Shown here in pieces: positions 9,166 to 17,713 of a DNA stretch of 52,776 bases (positions are counted from its first letter, which is position 1; each line of letters begins with the position of its first letter). The translations under genes and the position numbers were made by a program. Under the pieces are notes generated by a model. That model saw nothing but the letters and a program-made list of their open reading frames with translations, was not told where the DNA came from and ran no database searches. Source of the stretch: Carnobacterium_B sp045617425 (GTDB lineage Bacteria; Bacillota; Bacilli; Lactobacillales; Carnobacteriaceae); NCBI RefSeq assembly GCF_045617425.1, contig NZ_JAZLIO010000017.1, positions 1 to 52,776 on the forward strand. The letters run 5' to 3'.

Positions 9166-9219
9166 AAAAAAGCAATCAAAAGCTGTAAACATAACGTTTG
9201 CAACTTTTGGTTGTTTTTC
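9166..9219. terminator. intrinsic terminator between convergent genes
   Basis: CAATCAAAAG pairs with CTTTTGGTTG (one G-U) with an inner GTAAAC/GTTTGC stem and A/T runs on both sides. It serves the MFS gene and the convergent kinase. Confidence 0.6.
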
Positions 9220-9241
9220 TGTTACTTTCAATAATGGATAA

Positions 9242-10090
9242 TTATTTTTTTAGTTCTTTCATTAAATACATCAAATCTTTTTCAAAAGCAATTCCATACA
9301 AGGGATCAATTTGGTCTTCAATAGTCCGTTTGACAACTCTTGAAATGTAATTTACTGCTACTTCATTAGCTCTTTTTAAGCTGTGTTTTTGAAATAAAAA
9401 CCCTGCTACTACGCTTGTAAACAAATCTCCTACCCCATCAAAATGCCCCGGATAAACTTCTGAAAAAGCATAATGGATTTTTGAACTTCCTTTGGAAATA
9501 AATGCAGCACCTACTTGTCTTTCATTTCCGGTTACACCCGATAAGACAATAGTTTTATTGTTTTTATCCGTTAATTTCCTTAAAATTGGTTCGATTTTTT
9601 CTTTAGTATGTGGCTTTTCTGGGTAGTTTGTTTCCGTTAATAAGCAGGCTTCGGTTACATTTGGTATCAAGACATCTGCAAATTGACAAAGTTTACGCAT
9701 CGCTTCAACATGCTCAGAGGTAAAACCCGGGTATAAAGTTCCGTGATCCCCCATCACAGGGTCTACTACAATTAGAGCTTCTTCTGTTGAAAATTGTTTA
9801 ATGATGCTTTCCATCAATTTAATTTGTTCTATAGAGCCTAAATACCCAATGACTATCCCATCAAATTTTATTCCTAACGACCGCCAATGGTTTAAGATAG
9901 CTGGTATCTCAGCGCTTAAATCTAAAAAAGTATAATCTTCAAAACCTTTACCAGTATGTGTAGACAACAATGCTGTAGGCAAGATACTCACCCAGTTTTC
10001 TAAACAACTTAGAATTGGGACAGCCACATTCATTGAAATACGACAACTTGCTGAAATATCTTGGATAACTAAAATTCTGGGCTGCTTCAT
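9242..10090 (-). CDS. pyridoxal/pyridoxamine kinase (PdxK/PdxY-type ribokinase fold)
   Basis: A cytoplasmic kinase of 282 residues that phosphorylates vitamin B6 vitamers for PLP salvage. Signs of the family are the N-terminal RILVIQDISASCRISMNVAV, the metal/ATP segment DPVMGDHGTLYPG, the invariant NVTEACLLT, and the catalytic anion-hole loop GHFDGVGDLFTS, where the second Asp is the base. The start is ATG 10090, 7 bases after AAGGAG; upstream in-frame sequence has no ribosome site. The gene is divergent from an ECF transporter S-component only about 160 bases away, which supports joint B6 salvage. A pyrimidine kinase (ThiD-like) is less likely. Confidence 0.85.
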   Translation of the reverse strand: MKQPRILVIQDISASCRISMNVAVPILSCLENWVSILPTALLSTHTGKGFEDYTFLDLSAEIPAILNHWRSLGIKFDGIVIGYLGSIEQIKLMESIIKQFSTEEALIVVDPVMGDHGTLYPGFTSEHVEAMRKLCQFADVLIPNVTEACLLTETNYPEKPHTKEKIEPILRKLTDKNNKTIVLSGVTGNERQVGAAFISKGSSKIHYAFSEVYPGHFDGVGDLFTSVVAGFLFQKHSLKRANEVAVNYISRVVKRTIEDQIDPLYGIAFEKDLMYLMKELKK

Positions 10091-10248
10091 TTTTTTCTCC
10101 TTTTCTGCTCGTTCCTTCTCTTTATCTAGTCTAGCATAATTCTTATTATAGAATCTGTACTTTTTAGTTATTTTAATTAAAAAAATCATGACATTGTTAC
10201 TAAAAAAAGATAAGATGGCTTTATACATATATATAAAGGATGAGAATT

Positions 10249-10731
10249 ATGCGAAAAATTACTACAAAAGAAATTGTAACAGTTGCTCTATTTATGGCTA
10301 TGACTATAGTAATGACGATTCTAATTCGTATACCCACCTTTCGTGGATATATTAACTTAGGAGATATGGTTTTACTATTTGCTGCATTATTTTTAGGAAA
10401 GAAAGCTGGTTTTCTTGTCGGTGGATTAGGTAGCGCACTTGCTGATATCCTTGCAGGCTATGCTTTTTATGCTCCCATTACTTTTATAGTAAAAGGACTT
10501 CAAGGGTATATTTGTGCTTGGATTTTTCAAAAAACAGGTTACCATAGACCTCTTTTAGCTACTATCCCTGCTGGTATATTTATGGCACTTGGCTATTTTA
10601 TTGCTGAAAGCTTTATGTATGGTTTTGCTGGAGCAGCTATTTCTATTCCTGGAAATTTACTTCAAGGAATAGTTGGGGCATTAGGCGCGGTCCTATTGCA
10701 AAAAAGTGTAGGTTCTAAAATAAAAAAATAA
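10249..10731 (+). CDS. ECF transporter substrate-binding S-component, probably for vitamin B6
   Basis: A membrane protein of 160 residues with about six helices and the S-component hallmarks of a short Lys-rich N-terminus (TTKEIVTVALFMAMTIV) and small-residue helices (NLGDMVLLFAALFLGKKAGF). S-components capture a vitamin outside and share the EcfA/A'/T energising module, which is not in this window. The divergent neighbour is a B6 kinase, so a pyridoxine-type specificity (PdxU) is inferred; hydroxymethylpyrimidine (HmpT) is the main alternative. I use ATG 10249 with AAGGATGA 5-6 bases upstream rather than the ATG at 10240 that overlaps it. Confidence 0.75.
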   Translation: MRKITTKEIVTVALFMAMTIVMTILIRIPTFRGYINLGDMVLLFAALFLGKKAGFLVGGLGSALADILAGYAFYAPITFIVKGLQGYICAWIFQKTGYHRPLLATIPAGIFMALGYFIAESFMYGFAGAAISIPGNLLQGIVGALGAVLLQKSVGSKIKK

Positions 10732-10741
10732 TTAATTCTAA

Positions 10742-10779
10742 AAAAAAGTGTTGCTGAGTATACTCAGCAACACTTTTTT
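10742..10779. terminator. bidirectional intrinsic terminator
   Basis: A perfect palindrome, AAAAAAGTGTTGCTGAGTA with its reverse complement, follows the ECF gene directly; it can also end the convergent DUF368 gene. Confidence 0.9.
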
Positions 10780-10853
10780 CAGATGAATTAAAATTAAAAT
10801 AACAACTTTGCATAGAAAAAATCACCTCTTTTTATATTAATTCAAAAAGTTTA

Positions 10854-11711
10854 TCATTTATTTAGTTCAGCCGGTTTATAATTGTCTTCCAATTTTTCCA
10901 TCAGCAATCCTACAGATAACCCAATAAAGAATAATACAACTGCAGCTACTATTCCTCCTGTAGATATACCACTGTATTGTTCGGGCAACGGAGCTATAAT
11001 GACCGTTGAAGCTATTACAACTCCTAAAATAAAGTGAAAAATAGAAGCATAAGCGATTGCCATTAATTTGCTTACCAATTTAGACAGTAACAAAACACAT
11101 AAAATCGCACCAATCGCGACAGGAATCAAGATAGAAAAGTTCAAATCTTTTATGCCTTCTGTCATGGGCTCATACAAATGCATATACATCAAAAAATTAG
11201 AGGGACTTAATCCTGGAACTATAAACCCTAAGGCAAAAATCCCGCCGGCCATTACCCATGACAATGTGGATTGTTCAACTACTACATTCATATTAAATTT
11301 TGCATAAAGTAAACCTACAAAAGCAAGAATCGCAACAACTACAGTAATCACAAGATGATAAGACTTTCGTCCATTTTTTCCAGCTTCTTTATATAAAGCA
11401 GGCAATGTTCCCAAAATACAACCAATAAAGCACCATAAAACTTGAATTTCATTATTTTTCAAAAAATAATCAATCGGATATGCCAGCACAAATATACCGA
11501 ACAAACCACCAATCGCCACGGGAATAAAATAACGTACATTTTTAATAAAATCTTTGCGTATATTTGATAGAAATGCAATCATATTTTCATAGATTCCAAA
11601 TACAGCTGCTAAAGCTCCTCCGCTTACACCCGGTAAGATAGCACCTGAACCAATAAACATTCCTTTCACAAAACGGAAAAACCAATCAATAATACCTTCA
11701 TTTTTTTTCAT
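10854..11711 (-). CDS. DUF368 family undecaprenyl-phosphate translocase (PopT-type)
   Basis: A polytopic membrane protein of 285 residues. DUF368 proteins were recently shown to return undecaprenyl phosphate, the lipid carrier of wall synthesis, to the inner leaflet (PopT/UptA-type work). Both inverted-repeat signatures are visible: GAILPGVSGGALAAVFGIYE near the N-terminus and FIVPGLSPSNFLMYMHLYEP in the middle. About eight helices are predicted by eye. I use ATG 11711; GGAGGT is 12-13 bases upstream, and a GTG at 11732 lies inside that site, so the exact start is uncertain. The gene appears to stand alone. Confidence 0.85.
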   Translation of the reverse strand: MKKNEGIIDWFFRFVKGMFIGSGAILPGVSGGALAAVFGIYENMIAFLSNIRKDFIKNVRYFIPVAIGGLFGIFVLAYPIDYFLKNNEIQVLWCFIGCILGTLPALYKEAGKNGRKSYHLVITVVVAILAFVGLLYAKFNMNVVVEQSTLSWVMAGGIFALGFIVPGLSPSNFLMYMHLYEPMTEGIKDLNFSILIPVAIGAILCVLLLSKLVSKLMAIAYASIFHFILGVVIASTVIIAPLPEQYSGISTGGIVAAVVLFFIGLSVGLLMEKLEDNYKPAELNK

Positions 11712-11891
11712 AATAATTAACTCTACCTCCACTCACTTTACAAAAAGTGATTAATATTCTAATTGTACTGCTTTTAATATTATGACATATTTTTTTTTAC
11801 ATTTTGTTTAATTTTTAGTTATGTTTCATTAATTTAAACATATAATTGAATTTAATACCTTAAATAGCTACTAAAAAAGGAGTGAGTCGTA

Positions 11892-12146
11892 ATGTTTTAT
11901 CGAATTTCCAAACTAATAGGTGAAGAGGATTATTTAGCTATACTTAACATTCTAAAAGATTATTCAGATAAAATTGCCTTAGTTGACTATTATACAATAC
12001 CGGATGGTAGAGATATGGAAGTAAGAACGACATTAATGAATTTCTATCTTGAAACAGAGTGGCTAAAAAAATGGCCTGGGACTATCAGTAGCAAAAAAGC
12101 TAGATCGACTTTTATGCATATAATCAGTCAAGTTATATTTTATTGA
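11892..12146 (+). CDS. hypothetical protein, probably the N-terminal part of a split gene
   Basis: 84 residues from an ATG with AAGGAG 9 bases upstream, so translation initiation looks real. The sequence is soluble and mixed (EEDYLAILNILKDYSDKIAL, VDYYTIPDGRDMEV). It stops at a TGA that overlaps a TTG opening the next frame (TTGA). The second frame continues the same character, so I think one protein of about 148 residues has been broken by a frameshift between 12104 and 12143. I do not recognise the family. Alternatively these are two translationally coupled small genes. Confidence 0.5.
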   Translation: MFYRISKLIGEEDYLAILNILKDYSDKIALVDYYTIPDGRDMEVRTTLMNFYLETEWLKKWPGTISSKKARSTFMHIISQVIFY

Positions 12147-12343
12147 AAAAATCTCTTTCTCTCATTAGTGTAGATCAAGAACAGACGATTGATGTATTTT
12201 TTTTGTTAAAAGATAAATGTGTGTTTTATTCTGTTATTCATGAAGATATCCATATGATAACAAATCCTGAATTAGCAGAAGTCTTTCGGACATTGGATTA
12301 TACGTTGATTAAGATATCTCCTTCAAGTTCAAAATTTTTCTAA
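12143..12343 (+). CDS. hypothetical protein, probable C-terminal part of the split gene
   Basis: 66 residues from a TTG that overlaps the previous stop by 4 bases; no ribosome site of its own is seen. It reads as the continuation of the 11892 protein (SLSLISVDQEQTIDVFFLL, VFRTLDYTLIKI). The frame is open upstream back to 12104, consistent with a one-base indel in the T/A-rich stretch near 12130-12143. Function unknown. Confidence 0.35.
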   Translation: MKKSLSLISVDQEQTIDVFFLLKDKCVFYSVIHEDIHMITNPELAEVFRTLDYTLIKISPSSSKFF

Positions 12344-12447
12344 AATATAATAAATCACGGAAAACGGATACACTAATATTTTACTTAGCTTCTAAAAAAG
12401 CATACAATAAGAAAGTAATATCTTTAAAAATGAGGAGGAAATGATTT

Positions 12448-13263
12448 ATGATGAAAGAAAATTCTTTTGTGTTTCACAATGGTGTTGAGATTCCAAATAT
12501 CGGTTTTGGTACTTGGCAGATCCCAAATGAGGAAGCTTACGATGCCGTAACAATGGCTCTTAAAAATGGCTACACACATATTGATACAGCATTAGCTTAC
12601 CAAAATGAAGAAAATGTTGGAAAAGCAATCAAAGATTTTGATTTACCGCGTGAAGAAATTTTTATTACTAGTAAATTACCCGCTCAAATTAAAGGTTACG
12701 ATGAAACCTTAGAGGCTTTCAATACAACCATCACTAATTTAGGTGTGGATTATTTAGACCTTTATCTTATTCATGCTCCCTGGCCTTGGAATGAAAAAGG
12801 CGCGGACTATACTGAAGGAAATATTCAGTCATGGAAAGCGATGGAAAAATTATACAATGATGGAAAGATTAAGACTATCGGAGTTTCTAACTTTTCTGTA
12901 TCTGATATTCAAGCTCTCATTGATGCTTGTGATATTGTACCTATGGCTAACCAAATTCCTTTCTATGTTGGACATGATCAAGAAGAACTTCTTGCTTTTT
13001 GTAAAGAACACAACATTGTAGTAGAAGCATATTCACCTTTAGCAACGGGTCAAACATTGAACAGCCCAGAGATTAAAGAAATGGCAGATAAATATGGCGT
13101 TACTCCTGCTCAACTATGTATCCGTTATTGTTTAGAACGTGAAACATTGCCGCTTCCAAAATCAACTCATGAAGAACGCATCATTGAAAACAGACAATTA
13201 GATTTCACTATTTCACCAGAAGATGTAGAAAAATTGAATGCTGTTGAAGATGTACGTAACTAA
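12448..13263 (+). CDS. aldo/keto reductase (diketogulonate reductase-like, YvgN type)
   Basis: A 271-residue NADPH-dependent carbonyl reductase with a TIM-barrel fold. The catalytic tetrad is visible: Asp46 (THIDTALAY), Tyr51, Lys76 (ITSKL) and His109 (LYLIHAPW). The NADPH-binding end is KSTHEERIIENRQLDF. The closest groups are bacterial AKR5 enzymes such as YvgN or 2,5-diketo-D-gluconate reductase, which reduce glyoxal-type aldehydes; the physiological substrate is unknown. The ATG at 12448 follows GGAGG by 9 bases; a second ATG is the next codon. It is monocistronic with a terminator at 13287. Confidence 0.9.
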   Translation: MMKENSFVFHNGVEIPNIGFGTWQIPNEEAYDAVTMALKNGYTHIDTALAYQNEENVGKAIKDFDLPREEIFITSKLPAQIKGYDETLEAFNTTITNLGVDYLDLYLIHAPWPWNEKGADYTEGNIQSWKAMEKLYNDGKIKTIGVSNFSVSDIQALIDACDIVPMANQIPFYVGHDQEELLAFCKEHNIVVEAYSPLATGQTLNSPEIKEMADKYGVTPAQLCIRYCLERETLPLPKSTHEERIIENRQLDFTISPEDVEKLNAVEDVRN

Positions 13264-13286
13264 CTCTTCAACTTATTTTAAAATAG

Positions 13287-13324
13287 AAAAGCCGTTACTT
13301 AGTACATACTAAGTAGCGGCTTTT
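13287..13324 (+). terminator. intrinsic terminator of the aldo/keto reductase gene
   Basis: AAAAGCCG(T)TACTTAGTA pairs with TACTAAGTA(G)CGGCTTTT, with a 2-base apex and a T-rich tail. Confidence 0.9.
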
Positions 13325-13423
13325 ATTTAGGTTTTATTTTTATATGATTAGGTCTTATTTTAAAACAAATGATTGTATTGATTTATGATTTACGTGGCCT
13401 AATAAAAAAAATTAAAAGAGGTT

Positions 13424-13865
13424 ATGATGAATATCGAACGGTAGGAACTATTTGATGAGCAATGGAATCAAATTTAATTAGCAAATATCTCTAGTCAACC
13501 TATTACTGGTAGTCTCTTTTTGGTATTGTCACTTAGATTTGGCTAAATCGCTTGAAACTGGTTTTGAGTTAGCCGAATTAGGGCTCATTGCATCTATTCA
13601 AATGAGTCTCTACTTTATACCAATCTATAACACCACGGTACGATAACTTCTCAAGTTTTATTTAGCCTTTGTCTATCTAGCGTTTATTTTCCTATTACCG
13701 AACTATTTTAACGCTTTCCCACTAATTTTATTAGCATATTCTAATTTTTATATTTTCTTATTCTTAGAATTGTGCTACGCTATTTTTGTCAAGCTATTTG
13801 AGAAGAATCTTCAGTGTATCTATTTTCTTATGGCTTTACAAAAAAGAGATAAGGACACGAATTAA
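13424..13865 (+). pseudogene. degraded small integral-membrane protein gene
   Basis: A ribosome site (AAGAGGTT) and ATGATG at 13424 open a frame (MNIER, stop, ELFDEQWNQI, stop). It then has to shift frame near 13475-13482 to continue as a strongly hydrophobic sequence (NLLLLVVSFWYCHLD), meets a TAA at 13644, and carries on in the same frame (FYLAFVYLAFIFLLPNYF) until 13865. Two in-frame stops and a frameshift in an otherwise coherent membrane protein of about 145 residues indicate decay. I do not recognise the family. It lies directly upstream of the MFS gene at 13906. Confidence 0.6.
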
Positions 13866-13905
13866 ATACATATTCTCTGTTCCTTTATTTATTAAGGAGA
13901 TTATT

Positions 13906-15135
13906 ATGCTATCATCTTTTTCAAAAAATATTCAATCCACATTGATTACTTCATTTTTTAGTAGTTTAGTTTATGCTTGTACAATTCCTTATCTTATCAT
14001 TTATTTAGCTGGTATATTTAGCAAAGAAACTATCGGATTATTGGTTATGATAAATGTTGTTACCTCTTTTTTAGCCGGAATTATTGGCGGTTATTTAGCA
14101 GATAACTTTCAGCGGAAAAAAATTTTATTGATCTTTCAAAATTTATATGGAGTATCTTTACTTCTGGTTGCTGTAAATTTTGCGGGTATCTTACCACAAA
14201 ATTTTTGGATAATCTTTGGTTACCTTATTTGTGGCATCACTTATAATTTATATTATTCTGCATTTGATGCAGTGTTACTTGATTCTACTGTCCCTAATGA
14301 ACGTAAAAAGGTTTACCAACTACAATATTGGACATTTAACTTATCAATGGCTTTAGGTGCTTCAATTGGAGGCTTCTTGTTTAAGCATTATCTGTTCTAT
14401 TTATTTTTAGGTGCTGCTCTTTTACAATTTATTGTTTCTGCTTTTCTGCAAAAAAATCTTAATTATAAAAATAATATTTCTCAAACTAAAGGGAAAACGC
14501 TTATGCATGATCTCTTTAACAACTACTACATTGCTGCTAAAGACAAACGATGGGTCATGTTAATTTTAGGTATAGCTCTTTATAGTGCAGCAGAATTTTC
14601 ATTACAAAATTACACCGGCATTCGTTTATCAAAAGAATTTAAACCGATCACACTTTTATCTGTTTCCATCGACGGAGTGAGAATGCTTAGTATTTTACAA
14701 GTGATTAATACTATTATGGTCGTTTGTTTCACTTTCCTTGTTTCGCGATTAACTGAGAAGAAAAAAGAACGCACTGTTGTACTCATTGGATTACTGATTT
14801 ATGTGACTGGATATGGCTTAATGGCTTCTGCTAATAGTATTTACTTATTGATTCCATTAACTATTTTGGCAACGTTTGGTGAGCTAGCTTCTGCACCTAT
14901 TCTAAGTGCCCGTCAAGTCAGTTTAATACCTGAAGACAAACAAGCTTCTTATTTAAGTTTCGCCTCTCTTTCCTTTCAAGGATCCCAACTTTTAGCTGCT
15001 TTAGGCATAACATTAGGGGGATACTTGGCTGCCGGGTTAATTAGTGGTTACATTATTATTTTAGGAATAGCTGGAGTTTATTTTGTGATTTCTAGCTTGT
15101 ACGATAATAAAAAAGAGGTTATAAAATATGATTAA
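13906..15135 (+). CDS. MFS transporter (drug/solute efflux type)
   Basis: A 409-residue, 12-helix permease starting at ATG 13906, six bases after AAGGAG; an upstream frame extension from 13786 overlaps the degraded gene and has no ribosome site. The MFS motif A is seen between helices 2 and 3 as GGYLADNFQRKK. The even distribution of helices and absence of sugar-porter motifs suggest a DHA1/MdtH-like exporter, but the substrate cannot be inferred. It is followed by a clear terminator at 15234. Confidence 0.85.
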   Translation: MLSSFSKNIQSTLITSFFSSLVYACTIPYLIIYLAGIFSKETIGLLVMINVVTSFLAGIIGGYLADNFQRKKILLIFQNLYGVSLLLVAVNFAGILPQNFWIIFGYLICGITYNLYYSAFDAVLLDSTVPNERKKVYQLQYWTFNLSMALGASIGGFLFKHYLFYLFLGAALLQFIVSAFLQKNLNYKNNISQTKGKTLMHDLFNNYYIAAKDKRWVMLILGIALYSAAEFSLQNYTGIRLSKEFKPITLLSVSIDGVRMLSILQVINTIMVVCFTFLVSRLTEKKKERTVVLIGLLIYVTGYGLMASANSIYLLIPLTILATFGELASAPILSARQVSLIPEDKQASYLSFASLSFQGSQLLAALGITLGGYLAAGLISGYIIILGIAGVYFVISSLYDNKKEVIKYD

Positions 15136-15482
15136 TGAATCTATTCAATTTTCTATGATTAAATTTCTACTATTTTAGGTTAGTTCAAAAAAACATTGTC
15201 AAATTATTTTCCTTGCTCTATAAATTTAATCAGAAAGTTTACGAACTGTTAAATAAAACAGATTCGTAAACTTTTTTGTTTGAGTACTATTATTTCATTA
15301 TTTACCTTGCAACGTTTATAATTGGTTTATAGTAAAGAACTATTTTTTGGAATTGTTAGGTAGTCTATCCCATCGCTTTAGTCAATCGTTAATTGCTCTA
15401 TATTATGTTTCAACAAGACGTACTTATTTCTTTACACTATCTTTATTCAAATTAAGATAATTTAGGAAGGAGAATGAAATTT
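15136..15482. other. intergenic region with a terminator and probable promoter
   Basis: 347 bases without a gene. The terminator of the MFS gene is at 15234-15276. A weak -10 (TATATT, about 15398) lies upstream of the LapA-like gene, but its -35 is poor. Nothing else is evident. Confidence 0.4.
15234..15276 (+). terminator. intrinsic terminator of the MFS gene
   Basis: AAGTTTACGAA-CTGTT pairs with AACAG-A-TTCGTAAACTT and is followed by a T-run. Confidence 0.9.
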
Positions 15483-15995
15483 ATGATAATAATCGCGATT
15501 ATTTTATTGGTTTTAGTTGCTATAGTAGCATTCTTAAATATGCAAATGGCTACTTTGAACCTTTACTTTATGTCTTTTGATTTACCTTTATGGTTACTTT
15601 TCATCGGCTTTTTATTACTCGGTATGTTGATTGCTGCACTATTTGCAATGTCTAAAGGGGCACGCAATAGACAAGTAATTAAAAATAAAAATGATGAATT
15701 GAAAAATGCAGAATCTTCAAGAGATGAAGCCGTTAACAGAGTTAAACAAGAATCCGAAGCACAATTGGAATTACAAAAGAAAGAGACTGAGATTCAAAGT
15801 CTTAATGCTCGTTTAGCTTCTTTAGAAGAGAATCAAACAACTCAGCAAAATGGACCAACTTCAACTATACAAACTACCGAAACAACTGGTACAAAAACAA
15901 GTCCTTCTACTAGCAAAGACATTCATGTAGAAGAATATCAAATAGATGGCACGAATACAGCTAAACCAAAAGATGACAGATCTCATAAATCTTAA
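15483..15995 (+). CDS. LapA-domain (DUF1049) membrane protein
   Basis: About 170 residues with two N-terminal helices (MIIIAIILLVLVAIVAFLN and LPLWLLFIGFLLLGMLIAAL), the LapA/DUF1049 pattern, followed by a cytoplasmic coiled coil (about 60-120, NKNDELKNAESSRDEAVNR) and a low-complexity Thr/Ser tail. LapA proteins are envelope-associated; E. coli LapA acts with LapB in LPS control, but that cannot apply to a Gram-positive cell, so the role is unknown. The start is ambiguous: AAGGAG is one base before ATG 15474 and ten before ATG 15483; I prefer the latter on spacing. Confidence 0.7.
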   Translation: MIIIAIILLVLVAIVAFLNMQMATLNLYFMSFDLPLWLLFIGFLLLGMLIAALFAMSKGARNRQVIKNKNDELKNAESSRDEAVNRVKQESEAQLELQKKETEIQSLNARLASLEENQTTQQNGPTSTIQTTETTGTKTSPSTSKDIHVEEYQIDGTNTAKPKDDRSHKS

Positions 15996-16023
15996 TCTTT
16001 ACTAGATCATCGTTTCATAAACA

Positions 16024-16070
16024 AAAAAGAAGTCCCAAATAAGACCTCATCTTATTTGGGACTTCTTTTT
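16024..16070. terminator. bidirectional intrinsic terminator
   Basis: A 21-bp perfect stem (16024-16044 with 16050-16070) between convergent genes, with A- and T-runs at both ends. Confidence 0.92.
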
Positions 16071-16081
16071 GTGAAAACTTT

Positions 16082-16981
16082 TTACTCATTGTTTTTTTTT
16101 ACTTGTGTTTTGCCGTTTGTGTCAATGATGACATCTTCTTTTTTTACTGTTCTATTAACTTGTTTTTTATCTGTTACTTCCTCTTTATTCAATGATACTT
16201 CTTCTTTAACCACTGGGTACTTCGTTACTTCAATTTCCTCTTCTGTGACAGGGATAACCACTTCTTTATTTTTTACTGCATTATCTAAATGTCCATCCTT
16301 TAAATTCTGTTGCTCAATAACTATTTCTTCGTGTCTAACAGGAACTTGAATCGTTTTAGTTTCTTCTACTATACGTTTTTTAGCTCGAACTTCTCCTGTC
16401 TGAACTTCCTTAGTGGTAACATCTAATTGCTCCTCTTTCAATTGAATCGTTTCACTTTTCGACTTTTGATGTTGTTCTTCATTTTCTGAAACTGGAGTGT
16501 CAGAAGATTCAACTGAATCTAAAACTGGTTCAGGATGAGCTAATGGATCTGCTTCTAACATAGAAAGTGGATCTAATGGAGTAACTCGATCTGTCGAATG
16601 TGATTTATTACTACTAATTTTTTGGGGTTCACCCTTTACTACAACAATGATATTGCCATTTGCAATATCTTGTTGATAAGCGTCCAAAAGATCGTCATTT
16701 GATTGAGAGGAACCGGGTTCATTAGAGTCATTTGAAGAAAAGGATTCTTTTATTTTTTTCCAAATGGAGCGATCATTCTTATCATTTTCCTTATCCACAG
16801 TGTCTATATCCGTTTCATTAGTTGTTCCTACTATATCTGTAGTATTGGAAATGGAATTTTTAGATTCTGTGCTAGATATTAAAGTGATATCTTCTTTTTG
16901 ATAGCCTTCTTCTTGCAATTTATTGACTGCATTTACTGCCTCTTGAGGACTAGCATAGCTTCCTACAACATATCTTTCCAT
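16082..16981 (-). CDS. general stress protein: GSP17M-like domain plus YsnF/AvaK (DUF2382) domain
   Basis: A 299-residue protein. The N-terminal part (1-115; VVGSYASPQEAVNAVNKLQ, DAYQQDIANGNIIVVV) matches the general stress protein 17M/YflT domain. A low-complexity acidic linker follows. The C-terminal 110 residues form a DUF2382 (YsnF/AvaK) domain: IQLKEEQLDV, VRAKKRIVEETKTIQVPV, VVIPVTEEEIEV. Both domains are linked with stress proteins in Bacilli; the molecular function is unknown. It lies 42 bases after the LURP/YxjI-like gene on the same strand with its own AAGGAGGG site, so they likely form an operon. A paralogue of the N-terminal domain is at 38998. Confidence 0.8.
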   Translation of the reverse strand: MERYVVGSYASPQEAVNAVNKLQEEGYQKEDITLISSTESKNSISNTTDIVGTTNETDIDTVDKENDKNDRSIWKKIKESFSSNDSNEPGSSQSNDDLLDAYQQDIANGNIIVVVKGEPQKISSNKSHSTDRVTPLDPLSMLEADPLAHPEPVLDSVESSDTPVSENEEQHQKSKSETIQLKEEQLDVTTKEVQTGEVRAKKRIVEETKTIQVPVRHEEIVIEQQNLKDGHLDNAVKNKEVVIPVTEEEIEVTKYPVVKEEVSLNKEEVTDKKQVNRTVKKEDVIIDTNGKTQVKKNNE

Positions 16982-17023
16982 TCTTTTCCCTCCTTAATGA
17001 TTATCTAAAAAATTAGTGTACCT

Positions 17024-17503
17024 CTAGGTTTCATCTTGCTCATCTATTTGTAAACACCAAATCGCAATAACAATACCTAACGCTAGTGGAGCATCTTTCT
17101 CGTCTTTAGTCTCTAAAATAAATGTATTCCCGTAAGAAAACCGTTTTTTCTTAAAAGAAGCAACTTCGGTAAATCCTTCTTTTATTTCATAATCCTCTTT
17201 TTCAACATTTCCTTTAATTTTCCAATTTAATTTTTCAATGTCATAATCTGGACCAAATAGATTCTTCTCTCTTTTTACTTCAGCAATCTTTTCGTTTTGT
17301 TGATAAATAACGTATTTAGGTGAAAAACCTATTTTTTTCTCTTCAATAGATACTATTATGTCATTAGTTTCATTGTAAACGTGCACTTTATTTCCTATGG
17401 ATATCCGTTCACTTTTAACAGTATAAACTTTTTCATCCTGTTCATTTCGTACAACTAATTGGTCACGCCATGAAAATCGTTTTTCTTTGATATATAGTTT
17501 CAT
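17024..17503 (-). CDS. LURP-one-related/YxjI-like protein (Tubby-like fold)
   Basis: A 159-residue protein beginning MKLYIKEKRFSWRDQLVV, the typical opening of the YxjI/LURP-one family. The repeated beta-hairpin pattern continues: GNKVHVYNE, KIGFSPKYVIYQ, LFGPDYDIE, LNWKIKGN. The family folds like the Tubby C-terminal barrel; the ligand and function are unknown, and it has been linked loosely to membrane or stress biology. It is probably co-transcribed with the stress protein downstream (gap 42 bases). Confidence 0.8.
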   Translation of the reverse strand: MKLYIKEKRFSWRDQLVVRNEQDEKVYTVKSERISIGNKVHVYNETNDIIVSIEEKKIGFSPKYVIYQQNEKIAEVKREKNLFGPDYDIEKLNWKIKGNVEKEDYEIKEGFTEVASFKKKRFSYGNTFILETKDEKDAPLALGIVIAIWCLQIDEQDET

Positions 17504-17713
17504 TAGTCAAACACCTGCTTTCATTTACTCGTATTCTAGTTACATTAATTATAACCATCCATTCCACTGCAAGCTACTCATAAGCAAGATGTGAACATTT
17601 ATTTACACTATTGGTTCTAGATTTCTTCTTTATTTTAGATGACGTTCTCATTTAAAGTTTGTTATGCTATGATAATCTTATCAAAACTTATTAATACTAG
17701 AGGTGAGAATGTT

